Assembly (NCBI GenBank): GCA_016868355.1
Contig: VGHB01000009.1
Span: 1-64,000 of the forward strand
Direction of reading: 5' to 3'
DNA: 64,000 nucleotides
DNA from: Betaproteobacteria bacterium
Lineage (GTDB): Bacteria > Pseudomonadota > Gammaproteobacteria > Burkholderiales > Burkholderiaceae_C
Position numbers and translations under genes: made by a program. Each line of letters begins with the position of its first letter. Within the stretch, counting starts at the first letter, position 1. The notes below the pieces were generated by a model. It ran no database searches and had not been told where the DNA came from. It worked only from the letters and a program-made list of their open reading frames with translations. This document shows positions 1 through 8,805 of the stretch, in pieces.

Positions 1-1
1 C

Positions 2-370
2 GAATTCATATTGGTGGGCGATGTGAACATCGCGCACCGCGAAGTCGACCTGAAGAACTGGAAGGGCAACGTGAAAAACAGCGGCTTTCTGCCTGAGGAG
101 CGGCAGTGGATGACCACCTTGCTGGAACAGGGCCGGGGCGGTGGCGGCCTCGTGGACGTGTACCGCAGCCTGCACCCCGAGGCGGGCGGGGAGGCCTACA
201 CCTGGTGGAGCAACCGCGGGCAAGCCTATGCCAAAAATGTAGGCTGGCGAATTGACTACCACCTGGCTACGCCGGGTGTGGCGGCCACCGCGCGCGCCGC
301 CAGCGTGTACAAGGCTCAGCGCTTTTCAGACCATGCGCCCCTGACGGTGGACTACGGCTTGACCCTATGA
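2..370 (+). CDS. xthA: Exodeoxyribonuclease III, C-terminal part (partial)
   Basis: The frame is open from the first base, so the N-terminus lies outside the window. The visible 122 residues carry the C-terminal hallmarks of the ExoIII/AP-endonuclease family: a GDVNIAHREVDLKN segment (metal and phosphate-binding GDxN), a segment ending in RIDYHLATPG, and the terminal SDHAPLTVDY motif containing the catalytic SDH triad. The enzyme acts in the cytoplasm as a 3'-5' exonuclease and AP endonuclease in base-excision repair. The stop at 368-370 is followed 40 bp later by an unrelated copper-related gene on the same strand. Identification is firm; only the assignment to XthA rather than a close paralogue (ExoA type) is less certain. 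Confidence 0.9.
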   Translation, partial: EFILVGDVNIAHREVDLKNWKGNVKNSGFLPEERQWMTTLLEQGRGGGGLVDVYRSLHPEAGGEAYTWWSNRGQAYAKNVGWRIDYHLATPGVAATARAASVYKAQRFSDHAPLTVDYGLTL

Positions 371-410
371 GCCTTGTCCGGCGAGGTTTGGTGATAGCCT
401 TCGCAGCCTG

Positions 411-839
411 ATGTCGAAATTGCAACGCCTTTTGGCGATACTCCTCATCGTGTGCGTGCCCATTCAGGGTTGGGCATCAACCGCCATGGCCGTATCGATG
501 GCCGTGCCCGCCGAAGCCGCCCACGGCCCGCACGCTGGCGCAAGCCCGCTGCACCATCAGGAACCTTCGACGGCTGATCGCCCCCATGACCATGGGGGTG
601 ATCACTGCGCCCACGGCATGCCGGGCGCGTGCTGCCACGAGTCGCTTGACACGGCTGACTCGGCAGTAAGCTCCCATGGTCCTTGTGCAGAGCGTTGCCA
701 CTGCTGCATAAGCACGGCTCCGCCTTCGGCAAGCGGGGTTCTGGTGGTTCAGATACCGCCCACCCACTGGGGCGGCGCCGCCCCATCCGCCCGGCCCCAA
801 GCCGTGGCATTCCCACTGGACAAGCCGCCCAAAGCTTGA
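411..839 (+). CDS. His/Cys-rich exported protein of copper cluster
   Basis: A 142-residue protein with a typical Sec signal peptide (residues 1-22, cut near GWAS-TAMA). The mature part is short, low in secondary-structure signals and packed with metal ligands: HGPHAGASPLHH, HDHGGDHCAHGMPGACCH and the cysteine cluster CAERCHCC. I recognise no named family. Position at the head of a same-strand TolC, multicopper oxidase and CusF set, plus the ligand content, suggests a periplasmic copper or heavy-metal binding protein. That role is inference. A 144-bp gap containing a nested inverted repeat separates it from the TolC gene. The ATG at 411 is preferred because the signal peptide begins directly there. 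Confidence 0.7.
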   Translation: MSKLQRLLAILLIVCVPIQGWASTAMAVSMAVPAEAAHGPHAGASPLHHQEPSTADRPHDHGGDHCAHGMPGACCHESLDTADSAVSSHGPCAERCHCCISTAPPSASGVLVVQIPPTHWGGAAPSARPQAVAFPLDKPPKA

Positions 840-887
840 GCGCTGCCAGTGTGGTGCGCGCTCTTCTGCGCTGTATCCACCTCTGAG

Positions 888-939
888 ACTGGGCCTAAGA
901 CCTTGATGCGCACGGTGCGCATCGCAAGCGTGGCCCAGT
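888..939. promoter_or_regulatory. Nested inverted repeat upstream of tolC-type gene
   Basis: Outer arms ACTGGGCC (888-895) and GGCCCAGT (932-939) enclose a second dyad whose arms GATGCGCAC (905-913) and GTGCGCATC (915-923) are perfect 9-mers around one base. The flanks CTTG (902-905) and CAAG (925-928) extend the inner dyad imperfectly. No T-run follows, so a classical terminator is unlikely. It lies 45 bp before the GTG start of the TolC-family gene, where an operator for a metal-responsive regulator or an RNA structure would fit. Confidence 0.55.
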
Positions 940-983
940 CCGCCACGCATTTCCGCCAAGCAACCGTACTCTAGGGAGCCGCC

Positions 984-2660
984 GTGCCCAACAGACGCCT
1001 GCACCTTGCCTATTCCTTGAGCTTTGTCACCGCTGCTGCGCTGGCCCAGGGCCCTGCACGCGGCCAGGCCGCCCAACCCCAATCTGCCGTACCCGCCGCA
1101 GCTTCTGCGGCAGCGCACGCGCTGCTGCCGGAGAAACTGCACCACTCTGCCCTACGCCGGGAACCCAACCCCATGCCCGAGCCCGTGGGGTCCTGGCCCG
1201 AGGCCAACCGGGTGGTGGATGAGGTGGGTGGATGGCGCTCGTATTTAAAGCAAGCACACGGCTTACCGGGCGCATCACCGGCTTCGACATCACCATTGGG
1301 CGTGCCAGCCACCACGTCAGCACCCGCCACCGATCAGCTGGCGCTGCCTCAGGCCCCCGTGCGCTGGCACCGCTCTGAGCAGGACATGGCTCAAGCCCGC
1401 GCGCGTGTTCAACAACTGCTGCTGCAACCCTTGTCGGCCGCAGCCGCCGTTGAAGTAGCCCTGCTGAACAACGCAGGCTTGCAGGCGAAACTGGCTGAAC
1501 TGGGTATCACCCAGGCCGACGTGATGCAGGCCAGCCGACTGCCCAACCCAGGCTTTAGCTACGGCCGCAGCAGCGAAGGCAACGCGCGCGAGATTGAGCG
1601 CGGCCTGCACATCGGCCTGGCCCGCATCCTGGTGCTGCCCTTGGTGCGCGAAATCGAACAACGCCGCCTAAACCAAGCTGAGCGCAACAGCACCCTGCAG
1701 GTGATGGCCCTGATCACGCAGGTGCGGCGTGCCCAGGTGGACGCCGTGGCCGCGCGCGAGCGCAGCCGCTATATGGCCGATGTGCTCAAGGCAGCTGAGG
1801 CCAGCGCAGAACTGGCACGGCGCATGGCCCGCGTGGGTAACTTCAACAAGCTGCAACAGGCGCGCGAGCAAAGCTTTCAGGCTGATGCGGTGCAAGGCTA
1901 CGCTCGTGCGCTGCGCGAGGAGATGGCCACGAGGGAACGCTTGATTCGCCTTCTGGGTCTTTGGGATGAAGATCTCTCGGTTCTTCGCCTGCCCGACCGC
2001 CTACCCGACCTACCCGCGGCGCTGCCTCAGCAGGCCTTTATCGAGCGCGAGGCCATCGAGCGACGCTTGGATGTACAGGCAAGCAAGCTGCAGGCCGAAC
2101 AGACGGCACGCCAACTGGGCCTGACCAAGACCACGCGCTTCATCAATGTGTTTGAAGTCGGTGGCCATCTCAACAGCAACAGCGAGGGGCATGGCCACGG
2201 CGGCTGGGAAGTGGTCCTGGAACTGCCCTTGTTCGATTGGGGCACGGCGCGGGTGGCACGCGCCGAAGCGGTTTACCGCCAGGCGCTCAGCCGCACCACC
2301 CAGACCGCGGTGAACGCGCGCTCCGAGGTGCGTGAGGCCTATGGCCATTGGCGTGCCACCCACGACATCGCGCGGCATCAACGCGACGAGGTGGTGCCGC
2401 TGAAGAAGCGCATCTCAGAGGAAAACCTGCTGCGCTACAACGGCATGCTCATCGGCGTGTTTGAACTCTTGGCCGATGCGCGCTCCCAGATCATGGGCGT
2501 GTCGCAGTACCTGGACGCGCTGCGCGACTTCTGGGTGGCCGATGCCGATCTGGAGCTGGCCTTGCTGGGACCTGTGGCACTGGGCCAAAGCGCAGGCCCC
2601 ACAACAGGGGCACGCATATTGGCAGCGCCTGCTGCGGCTGCACCCCACGCGGGCCATTGA
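984..2660 (+). CDS. TolC-family outer-membrane efflux protein
   Basis: A 558-residue protein starting at GTG 984 behind a GGGAG ribosome site, with a signal peptide (cleavage near ALAQG). An unusually long linker (about residues 25-140) precedes two outer-membrane-factor repeats; the first is recognisable from LSAAAAVEVALLNNAGLQ and SRLPNPGFSYGRSSEG, the second by ELPLFDWGTARVARAEAVY. TolC-family proteins form the trimeric exit duct of tripartite pumps, here presumably for Cu or another metal. Two His-rich patches stand out: SEGHGHGGWE in the middle and the terminal APHAGH. No RND pump or adaptor (CusA/CusB type) gene is in the window, so its partners are unknown. The multicopper oxidase gene follows 76 bp later. 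Confidence 0.85.
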   Translation: MPNRRLHLAYSLSFVTAAALAQGPARGQAAQPQSAVPAAASAAAHALLPEKLHHSALRREPNPMPEPVGSWPEANRVVDEVGGWRSYLKQAHGLPGASPASTSPLGVPATTSAPATDQLALPQAPVRWHRSEQDMAQARARVQQLLLQPLSAAAAVEVALLNNAGLQAKLAELGITQADVMQASRLPNPGFSYGRSSEGNAREIERGLHIGLARILVLPLVREIEQRRLNQAERNSTLQVMALITQVRRAQVDAVAARERSRYMADVLKAAEASAELARRMARVGNFNKLQQAREQSFQADAVQGYARALREEMATRERLIRLLGLWDEDLSVLRLPDRLPDLPAALPQQAFIEREAIERRLDVQASKLQAEQTARQLGLTKTTRFINVFEVGGHLNSNSEGHGHGGWEVVLELPLFDWGTARVARAEAVYRQALSRTTQTAVNARSEVREAYGHWRATHDIARHQRDEVVPLKKRISEENLLRYNGMLIGVFELLADARSQIMGVSQYLDALRDFWVADADLELALLGPVALGQSAGPTTGARILAAPAAAAPHAGH

Positions 2661-2736
2661 AGCCAGCAGCCTCGCACAGCAACCCCGTACGACCTGACCA
2701 CGCCCTCTCGCGACAACCCTCAAGGAAGACCAACTC

Positions 2737-4164
2737 ATGGTTTCTCGACGCCAATTCTTTCAATCTGCCGGCATCGCCGCAGCAGCCTCGGCCACAGTCG
2801 TGAGCACCGTGGCCCTGGCCGCCCTACCCGAAGCGGCTCAACAAACCAAACCCGACACCATGCCACCGCTGCAGCCGCCCAACGGGCGGCCCTATAACCC
2901 GGTGGTGACCCTCAACGGCTGGACCCTGCCCTGGCGCATGAACCAGGGCGTCAAGGAGTTCCACTTGGTGGCCGAGCCGGTGGTGCGCGAAATGTGCCCC
3001 GGCTTCAAGGCCCACCTGTGGGGCTACAACGGCCAAAGCCCGGGGCCGACCATCGAAGTGGTCGAAGGTGACCGCGTGCGTATCTTCGTGACCAACCGCC
3101 TGCCCGAGGTCACCAGCGTGCACTGGCATGGGCAACGCCTGCCCAATGGCATGGACGGCGTTACAGGGCTGAACCAGCCGCCCATCCCGCCAGGCAAGAC
3201 CTACGTTTATGAATTCGTCGCCCGACGCCCCGGGACCTTCATGTACCACCCGCACGCCGATGAAATGGTGCAGATGGCCATGGGAATGATGGGCTTTTGG
3301 GTGACTCACCCCAAGGGCAAGCACCCGCTGATCGACGAGGTTGACCGCGACTATTGCTTTCTGCTGAGCTCCTACGACATCGACCCCGGCAGCTACACGC
3401 CCAAGGTGATGACGATGCTGGACTTCAACCTGTGGGCCTGGAACAGCCGCATCTACCCGGGTATTGATCCCTTGGTCGCCGGGTTGGGTGAGCGCGTTCG
3501 CCTGCGGGTGGGTAACTTGACCATGACCAATCACCCCATCCACATCCATGGCCATGAGTTTTTCGTCACCGGCACCGACGGCGGGCCCACACCGCGCGGC
3601 TCACGCTGGCCAGAAGTGACCGTGGACATGGCAGTGGGACAAATGCGCCAGATGGAGTTCGTCGCCGATGAACCCGGCGACTGGGCCTTCCATTGCCACA
3701 AGAGCCACCACACCATGAACGCCATGGGCCACAACGTGCCCACGATGATCGGTGTGGACCACCGGGAAGTGGTCAAAGACATCACCCGGCTGATTCCCGA
3801 CTACATGGTGATGGGCGAGCGCGGTATGCACGACATGACCGAAATGGAAATGCCCCTGCCCGATAACACCGCGGCCATGATGACCGGCCAAGGCCCGTTT
3901 GGCCCGTTAGGCATGGGCGGCATGTTCAGCATGATCAAGGTCCGCAAAGGCCTTAAACGCGGCGACTATCGCGACCCGGGCTGGTACCCACATCCGCTGG
4001 GTACCGTGGCGCGCGAAGTCACCGGGCCCGCGCCCGCAGCTGCTAACTCGAGCTCCGCGCCAAAGACCGAGCCGACGGGCGCACCACAGCGCGCCAACCA
4101 ACCAGCAGCCGCAGTTGAAGTGAAGGTACGCAAGCCCTCGGGCGGCGGACATGGCCACCACTGA
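2737..4164 (+). CDS. Tat-exported multicopper oxidase (CopA/CueO-like)
   Basis: A 475-residue protein with a Tat signal (SRRQFFQSAGIAAA, residues 3-16). The copper motifs are present in order: HWHGQRLP (about 130), FMYHPHADEMVQ (about 168), HPIHIHGHEF (about 268) and HCHKSHHTMNAMGH near 325-340, which supply the type 1, 2 and 3 copper ligands. Such oxidases work in the periplasm, oxidising Cu(I) or organic substrates. After the last copper motif a Met-rich stretch (MHDMTEMEMP, MGGMFSMI) could offer Cu(I) sites, and the protein ends in an Ala/Pro linker and GGGHGHH, outside the usual fold. Genes on both sides are copper-related, supporting copper tolerance. The exact subfamily is not certain. 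Confidence 0.9.
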   Translation: MVSRRQFFQSAGIAAAASATVVSTVALAALPEAAQQTKPDTMPPLQPPNGRPYNPVVTLNGWTLPWRMNQGVKEFHLVAEPVVREMCPGFKAHLWGYNGQSPGPTIEVVEGDRVRIFVTNRLPEVTSVHWHGQRLPNGMDGVTGLNQPPIPPGKTYVYEFVARRPGTFMYHPHADEMVQMAMGMMGFWVTHPKGKHPLIDEVDRDYCFLLSSYDIDPGSYTPKVMTMLDFNLWAWNSRIYPGIDPLVAGLGERVRLRVGNLTMTNHPIHIHGHEFFVTGTDGGPTPRGSRWPEVTVDMAVGQMRQMEFVADEPGDWAFHCHKSHHTMNAMGHNVPTMIGVDHREVVKDITRLIPDYMVMGERGMHDMTEMEMPLPDNTAAMMTGQGPFGPLGMGGMFSMIKVRKGLKRGDYRDPGWYPHPLGTVAREVTGPAPAAANSSSAPKTEPTGAPQRANQPAAAVEVKVRKPSGGGHGHH

Positions 4165-4244
4165 GAGTGCTGCACGACACGAGAACGCACGGCAGCGCGC
4201 GACACCGAACAGCACCACATGAAACCACCATCGGAGTCTTCTTG

Positions 4245-4631
4245 ATGACTACCAGAACCCTTGCCAACACGGTCTTCACTCCAGCCTTGTTGGTTCTGAA
4301 TACGGCCTGTTTGAGCTTGAGCCTGCAAAGTCCAGCCTGGGCCAGCGCGGCAGCAGCAGCGCCAGTGGCACCTACAGCCCCTGCACCCGGCGCCACCCCG
4401 GCCACTGCCCCCTTGGCCCAAGCCGAGGTGCGCCGTGTGGAGCCGGCCACAGGGCGCTTGCAACTGCGCCATGGCCCCATCCCCAACCTTGACATGCCCC
4501 CCATGACCATGGTCTTTCGGGTGAGGTCACCCGATCTGCTCGTGGGTTTGAGGGAGGGTGACCAAATCCTGTTCAGCGCCGAAAAGATCGATGGGGCTTA
4601 TGTGGTGACGCATATTGAGAAGCGACCCTGA
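4245..4631 (+). CDS. CusF-like periplasmic copper-binding protein
   Basis: A 128-residue secreted protein; the ATG at 4245 is chosen over an upstream in-frame start (4167) because the signal peptide (residues 1-29, ending PAWA) begins here and a GGAGT ribosome site precedes it. After an Ala/Pro-rich linker the C-terminal 75 residues show the CusF/CzcE-type small barrel, with DMPPMTMVFRV giving the Met ligand pair that binds Cu(I) or Ag(I), and a terminal DGAYVVTHIEKRP strand. CusF-type proteins ferry copper to efflux pumps or oxidases. It follows the multicopper oxidase by 80 bp on the same strand and closes the cluster. Confidence 0.8.
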   Translation: MTTRTLANTVFTPALLVLNTACLSLSLQSPAWASAAAAAPVAPTAPAPGATPATAPLAQAEVRRVEPATGRLQLRHGPIPNLDMPPMTMVFRVRSPDLLVGLREGDQILFSAEKIDGAYVVTHIEKRP

Positions 4632-4714
4632 ACTCGCATGTGAGTGCGCTGTGCGCGTGCACGCGAGAGTGAACCTGGCTACGCCCAAGTACATGCCCTG
4701 TTAACCTCTGGCCT

Positions 4715-5746
4715 ATGAAAATCGCGATCGTGGGTGCGGGGTCCATTGGTGGGCTGATCGGCACACACTTGGCCAACGCCGGCCGGGTGCAGGTCAGCAC
4801 CTTGGCCCGCGGGGCCACCTTGCAAAGCCTGCAAGCGCAGGGCTGGCGCCTGCGCTCGCCCGACGGCGACCTGCAAACACCGGCACGGGCCAGTGACAAC
4901 CCAGCCGAATTGGGCATGCAGGACGTGGTAGTGCTGGCGGTCAAAGCCCCCGCCTTGGCCGCGCTGGCGCCCCGCTTGGGTCCCTTGATCGGCCCGCACA
5001 CCGTGGTGGTGCCGGCGATGAACGGCGTGCCCTGGTGGTTCTGCGACCGCGTGCCCGGATTTGAAGGCTGCCGCTTGAGCAGCGTAGACCCACACGGTGT
5101 GTTGGCTCAGCATTTGCCGCCTTCGCAAACAATCGGCTGTGTGGTGCACGCCTCCGCTACCACACCCGAGCCAGGCCTGGTGCAGCATCGCGTGGGCCGC
5201 GGCTTGATCTTGGGCGAAGCCTGGGGGGGCCGCAGCCCCCGGGTGCAAGCCTTGTGCGACGTACTGGCCGATGCCGGCTTCGATGCCACCCACAGCGATC
5301 AAATCCGCTGCGATATCTGGTTCAAGCTGTGGGGTAACCTGACCATGAACCCGGTGAGCGCCCTGACCGGCGCCACCATGGACCAAGTGCTGGCCGACCC
5401 GCAGCTCTTGGCGTTTTGCTCACAGGCGATGTGGGAAGCGTCGCGCATTGGTGCGCGGGTGGGCTGCCCCATCGAGCAAAGCCCCGAAGAGCGGCTTGCC
5501 ATCACCGCAAAATTGGGTGCGCACAAGACCTCGATGCTGCAAGACGTGGAGGCCGGCCGGCCGATCGAGCTGGACGCCATCGTCACCGCGGTGCATGAGA
5601 TCGGCACAGCCCTGGCCGAACCCATGCCAGCCATCTCTGCGCTGCTGGGTATGACGCGAGTCTTGGCCCGGCGCAAAGGTCTATACCCTGCGGCTGGCAG
5701 CCCCGCGCATCTCGCAGCGCCAGGCAGCGCAACGCCCTGCGCCTGA
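4715..5746 (+). CDS. 2-dehydropantoate 2-reductase family protein
   Basis: A 343-residue cytosolic enzyme with the N-terminal NADP-binding signature IVGAGSIGGLIG (residues 4-15) and the C-terminal ApbA/PanE catalytic segment FKLWGNLTMNPVSAL, which contains the conserved Lys and Asn. PanE reduces ketopantoate to pantoate in pantothenate and CoA synthesis. The family also contains paralogues of unknown substrate, and the length is at the upper end, with a C-terminal Ala/Pro tail. It sits alone between the copper cluster and two small genes of another function, so context does not settle the substrate. Start ATG 4715 gives the Rossmann fold directly. Confidence 0.82.
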   Translation: MKIAIVGAGSIGGLIGTHLANAGRVQVSTLARGATLQSLQAQGWRLRSPDGDLQTPARASDNPAELGMQDVVVLAVKAPALAALAPRLGPLIGPHTVVVPAMNGVPWWFCDRVPGFEGCRLSSVDPHGVLAQHLPPSQTIGCVVHASATTPEPGLVQHRVGRGLILGEAWGGRSPRVQALCDVLADAGFDATHSDQIRCDIWFKLWGNLTMNPVSALTGATMDQVLADPQLLAFCSQAMWEASRIGARVGCPIEQSPEERLAITAKLGAHKTSMLQDVEAGRPIELDAIVTAVHEIGTALAEPMPAISALLGMTRVLARRKGLYPAAGSPAHLAAPGSATPCA

Positions 5747-5762
5747 GCCCATCGGCAACGCG

Positions 5763-6182
5763 ATGTTCAGCTCTCTGGCCGCCCACCCCTACGCCTACCC
5801 CGCGCTGGAGGTGCTGCATCTCTTGGGGTTGGCGCTGGTGCTGGGTAACCTGGCGCTCATAGAGCTGCGCGTCTTCGGCATGGGTACCACGCTGCCAGCA
5901 CCCGACTTGGCGCGCTTGAGCTTGGTGCTCGTGGGGGTTGGCTTTGGCCTGCTGGTGCTCAGCGGCATCCTGATGTTCGCCACACAAGCGCAGGAACTGC
6001 TGGCCAGCCGGACCTTTGCGGTGAAGATGTCGCTTATAACGCTGGCACTGTGCAACGCGGCGTGGTTTCATGCACGCGGCAGTCTGCAACGGCTGGATAC
6101 CACGGCACGGGTGCAGATGGTGATCTCGACCCTGTTGTGGCTCACGGTGGTGGCTGCTGGCCGTTGGATCGCTTACGAGTGA
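5763..6182 (+). CDS. Small four-helix membrane protein (DUF6644-like)
   Basis: A 139-residue integral membrane protein with four predicted hydrophobic helices (about residues 17-36, 51-73, 84-102 and 114-132). The opening PYAYPALEVLHLLGLALVLG, and the pattern of short loops, match what I know of the DUF6644 family; that is recognition, not a search result. The function of the family is unknown. It starts 16 bp after the reductase gene and ends 27 bp before a DUF6152-type gene, and the two small genes probably form a unit. The neighbour on the other strand is a TonB-dependent receptor. Confidence 0.65.
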   Translation: MFSSLAAHPYAYPALEVLHLLGLALVLGNLALIELRVFGMGTTLPAPDLARLSLVLVGVGFGLLVLSGILMFATQAQELLASRTFAVKMSLITLALCNAAWFHARGSLQRLDTTARVQMVISTLLWLTVVAAGRWIAYE

Positions 6183-6209
6183 TGTTGAGCTGATATTGAA
6201 GGAGCTTTA

Positions 6210-6716
6210 ATGATCAACGCCATGCCTGAATTTGAACGCCGCCTGCTGCTGCGCGCTGCCGCGGTGGGTGCAGTGTGCTCCGGCGCTTCCCTCGCCTCAG
6301 TGGCCTGGGCACACCACGGCTGGAGCAGCTTTGATCAACAGCGGCCGCTGTACTTGCACGGCCGGGCCACGGATGTGAAGTGGCGTAATCCGCATGCCGA
6401 ATTGGTACTGGAACGATCCGGCCTGGCACTGCCGGCCGATCTGGCGCAGCGCGCCGTACCTTCACAGGTGGCGCCGGTAGACGGCCGTGGCCTGTTGGCG
6501 CGCGCCACGTTGCCCCAGCGTTCGGACACGCGCTGGATGGTCGAGCTGGCACCCCTCACCCGCATGGAGCAATGGCAGGTGCCCGAGATACGCAACGGGG
6601 GCGAGCTGGCGGTGCTGGGCTTCACCTTCGCTGGTGAAAAAGGTGAAGCCATCCTGCGGGCGGAATATCTGTTTCTGGACGACAAGGTCTACGGGCTGCG
6701 CTCGCGCCCGGTCTGA
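6210..6716 (+). CDS. DUF6152-like exported protein
   Basis: A 168-residue protein starting at ATG 6210 behind a strong AAGGAG site (6199-6204). The N-terminus carries twin arginines followed by a hydrophobic stretch (RRLLLRAAAVGAVCSGASLA) and a signal-peptidase site at VAWA-HHGWS, so export, possibly by Tat, is expected. The mature start HHGWSSFDQQRPLYLHGRAT, with WRNPHAELVLE shortly after, fits the DUF6152 family; the conserved His and Asp are suggestive of metal binding but no function is established. It is probably co-transcribed with the membrane gene upstream and ends 10 bp from the convergent TonB receptor gene. Confidence 0.7.
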   Translation: MINAMPEFERRLLLRAAAVGAVCSGASLASVAWAHHGWSSFDQQRPLYLHGRATDVKWRNPHAELVLERSGLALPADLAQRAVPSQVAPVDGRGLLARATLPQRSDTRWMVELAPLTRMEQWQVPEIRNGGELAVLGFTFAGEKGEAILRAEYLFLDDKVYGLRSRPV

Positions 6717-6726
6717 ACACCTGGCT

Positions 6727-8805
6727 TCAGAATCCCCAACGAAGGGACAGCCTGAAGGTGCGTGGTTCGGCCGGGTGCACATGCCGATCGGCCACCGGCG
6801 CTGCCTCCCCCGGCAAGCGCGAGGCATAGAAATACTGGATGTCGTCGGCGCGCCGGTTGCTCAGATTGAAAATATCCAGCGTGACTTCGGTGTTGCGGCC
6901 CCAGCCCGGCAGATAGCGCGACACCCGCACATTGAGCGTTGACGAGGGCCTGCTGCGCACGCTGTTGTCTTCGACCAAAGGACCGCTGCCCAGGTATCGC
7001 CACTGCAGGCTTGACGTCCAGTGGGCGACGTCGCGCAGCGTCACTGCTGCCGAGGCCACGCGGTCCACGGCATTGGGTATGCGTTCACCGTTGGCGAATC
7101 GGCTCGTGGACCAGGCCAGGTCGGCATCAATCAGCAGCCACTTCACCGGTGTGTATCGGTTGCTGAATTCCACCCCACGCCGGCGGCTGGCCTGGCTGGC
7201 TTCGGTCGTCCCGGCGTCGCCCACATAAACCAGTTCCGAATCCAACTGCAGGCCCCACAGCGACAGCGAGCTCTGCAAGCCCGGCAAGGCCTCGGCGCGA
7301 AACCCCAGCTCCGCACCGCGACCCGCTACCAAGATGGGGACCCGGGGTGCCGCCTCACCGCTGCGCGGATCGACGCGGATGGTGGCCCCGCGCGCATCGT
7401 TGCTGTGAAAACCAGTACCGAAGTTGATGAAGAGTTCGCTCTTGCGCCAAGGCCCGAGAATCAGCGACAGCTTGGGCGACACCTGCGTGTCAGATCCCGT
7501 ACCCGAGTTCTGCGACAGGGCCTGTGCGTCGACCCGCAACTGCTTGTGGTCAACCCGCAACGCAGTGATGGTGCGCACGACGGGGCTCCACTCCACCACG
7601 GTTTGGGCGTACAGGCCGATTGATGTTTGACGCACCACATCCTCGCGTATCACCTGTATCACCCGGCGCGCAACCGAGTCAAACAGGCCCACTCGCGCAT
7701 CATCGGTGCGCAACTGCAGGCCGACTTCACTGCGGGCCAATTGCTTGAGCCAACCGTGGCTGCTGGCATAGCTCAGGCTGCCGCCCCACACAGCGCGCTG
7801 GTCTTGCTGACGGAACTGATCGCCTTGCTCGGGCCTCTCCGTCGCGTAGGTGAAGTTGGAGTACAAATCCATAGCGTAGCGCACCGCATAGGCCTGGGCC
7901 CGGAGCACCCCACCCTGTGCGTCGGTGCGCGCCCACTGCCCCGACAAGCTGTGGCGCGCGGTGAGCCCACCGGTCGTGGGGTCTAGGCTCGCGTACCGCG
8001 AGAAGCTGGGCGATCGAAGGAGGCGCTCAGGCACTTGGTCGGTAGCGGTCCAGCGGGCTTCGTAGCCCATAAGGCTGAGCTGCCAGGTGCTGTGGCTGCC
8101 CAGGCCGCTGAGGGTCACAAGCCCGTTGCTGCGCTTGAGCCCTTGTGGCACCACCCAGGGGCCATCGTGGCCCAGAAACTCCAAGGCGCCCAACACGGTG
8201 CGACCGCCACCCACATCAGCCGACCCCCCCGCCACACTGCGCTTGAATCCGCGCTGACCAATGCCCAGGTCCAGAAATGGGCGATCAAAGCTGGTGCGAT
8301 AGGCCACATCGGCCGAACCCGCCAAGGAAAAGTCTCCTCCTTTGGCATGGTAGGGCCCCTTGCGGTATTCAATCCGCTGCACCAGCTCGGGAATCAGAAA
8401 GTTCAGGTCTGCGTAGCCCTGGCCATGGGCATGGGTGGGCAGGTTGGCCGGAATCCCATTGACTGAGGTGGCGAAGTCAGTGCCATGATCCAGGTTGAAG
8501 CCGCGCAGAAAGTACTGATTGGCCTTGCCGTCCCCGCTATGTTGGGTCACGATGACGCCAGGTATGAACTCCAGAATCTCGCCAGGTCGCAGGGCGGGAC
8601 GGCTGCGCAAGAGACCCGCCTCAATCACCCCTTCAGAGGCTGCGTCGCTGGTACCCACCGCGTTGTCATAGTGGCGACTGACCACCACCTGCTGGTGGTT
8701 GGCCCAACTCAGGTAGGGACAGCAGGCCAGGAAACTGGCCCAAAACACCCTTGGAGCGGACGAGACCCCAAGGGCCCGGCGCACAAGGCGCAGATGGCAA
8801 AACAT
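6727..8805 (-). CDS. TonB-dependent outer-membrane receptor
   Basis: A 692-residue protein with a signal peptide (about residues 1-35, ending LSWA), a likely TonB box (QQVVVSRHYD) and a plug domain recognised by LEFIPGVIVTQHSGDGKANQ and FLRGFNLDHGTDFATSVNG. A 22-strand barrel region follows, ending in LSLRWGF with the terminal aromatic residue needed for outer-membrane insertion. TonB receptors import scarce ligands such as chelated metals or cobalamin; the ligand here cannot be read from the sequence. Neither a TonB/ExbBD set nor an ABC importer is adjacent. The convergent DUF6644/DUF6152 pair may be functionally linked, but that is inference. Confidence 0.9.
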   Translation of the reverse strand: MFCHLRLVRRALGVSSAPRVFWASFLACCPYLSWANHQQVVVSRHYDNAVGTSDAASEGVIEAGLLRSRPALRPGEILEFIPGVIVTQHSGDGKANQYFLRGFNLDHGTDFATSVNGIPANLPTHAHGQGYADLNFLIPELVQRIEYRKGPYHAKGGDFSLAGSADVAYRTSFDRPFLDLGIGQRGFKRSVAGGSADVGGGRTVLGALEFLGHDGPWVVPQGLKRSNGLVTLSGLGSHSTWQLSLMGYEARWTATDQVPERLLRSPSFSRYASLDPTTGGLTARHSLSGQWARTDAQGGVLRAQAYAVRYAMDLYSNFTYATERPEQGDQFRQQDQRAVWGGSLSYASSHGWLKQLARSEVGLQLRTDDARVGLFDSVARRVIQVIREDVVRQTSIGLYAQTVVEWSPVVRTITALRVDHKQLRVDAQALSQNSGTGSDTQVSPKLSLILGPWRKSELFINFGTGFHSNDARGATIRVDPRSGEAAPRVPILVAGRGAELGFRAEALPGLQSSLSLWGLQLDSELVYVGDAGTTEASQASRRRGVEFSNRYTPVKWLLIDADLAWSTSRFANGERIPNAVDRVASAAVTLRDVAHWTSSLQWRYLGSGPLVEDNSVRSRPSSTLNVRVSRYLPGWGRNTEVTLDIFNLSNRRADDIQYFYASRLPGEAAPVADRHVHPAEPRTFRLSLRWGF

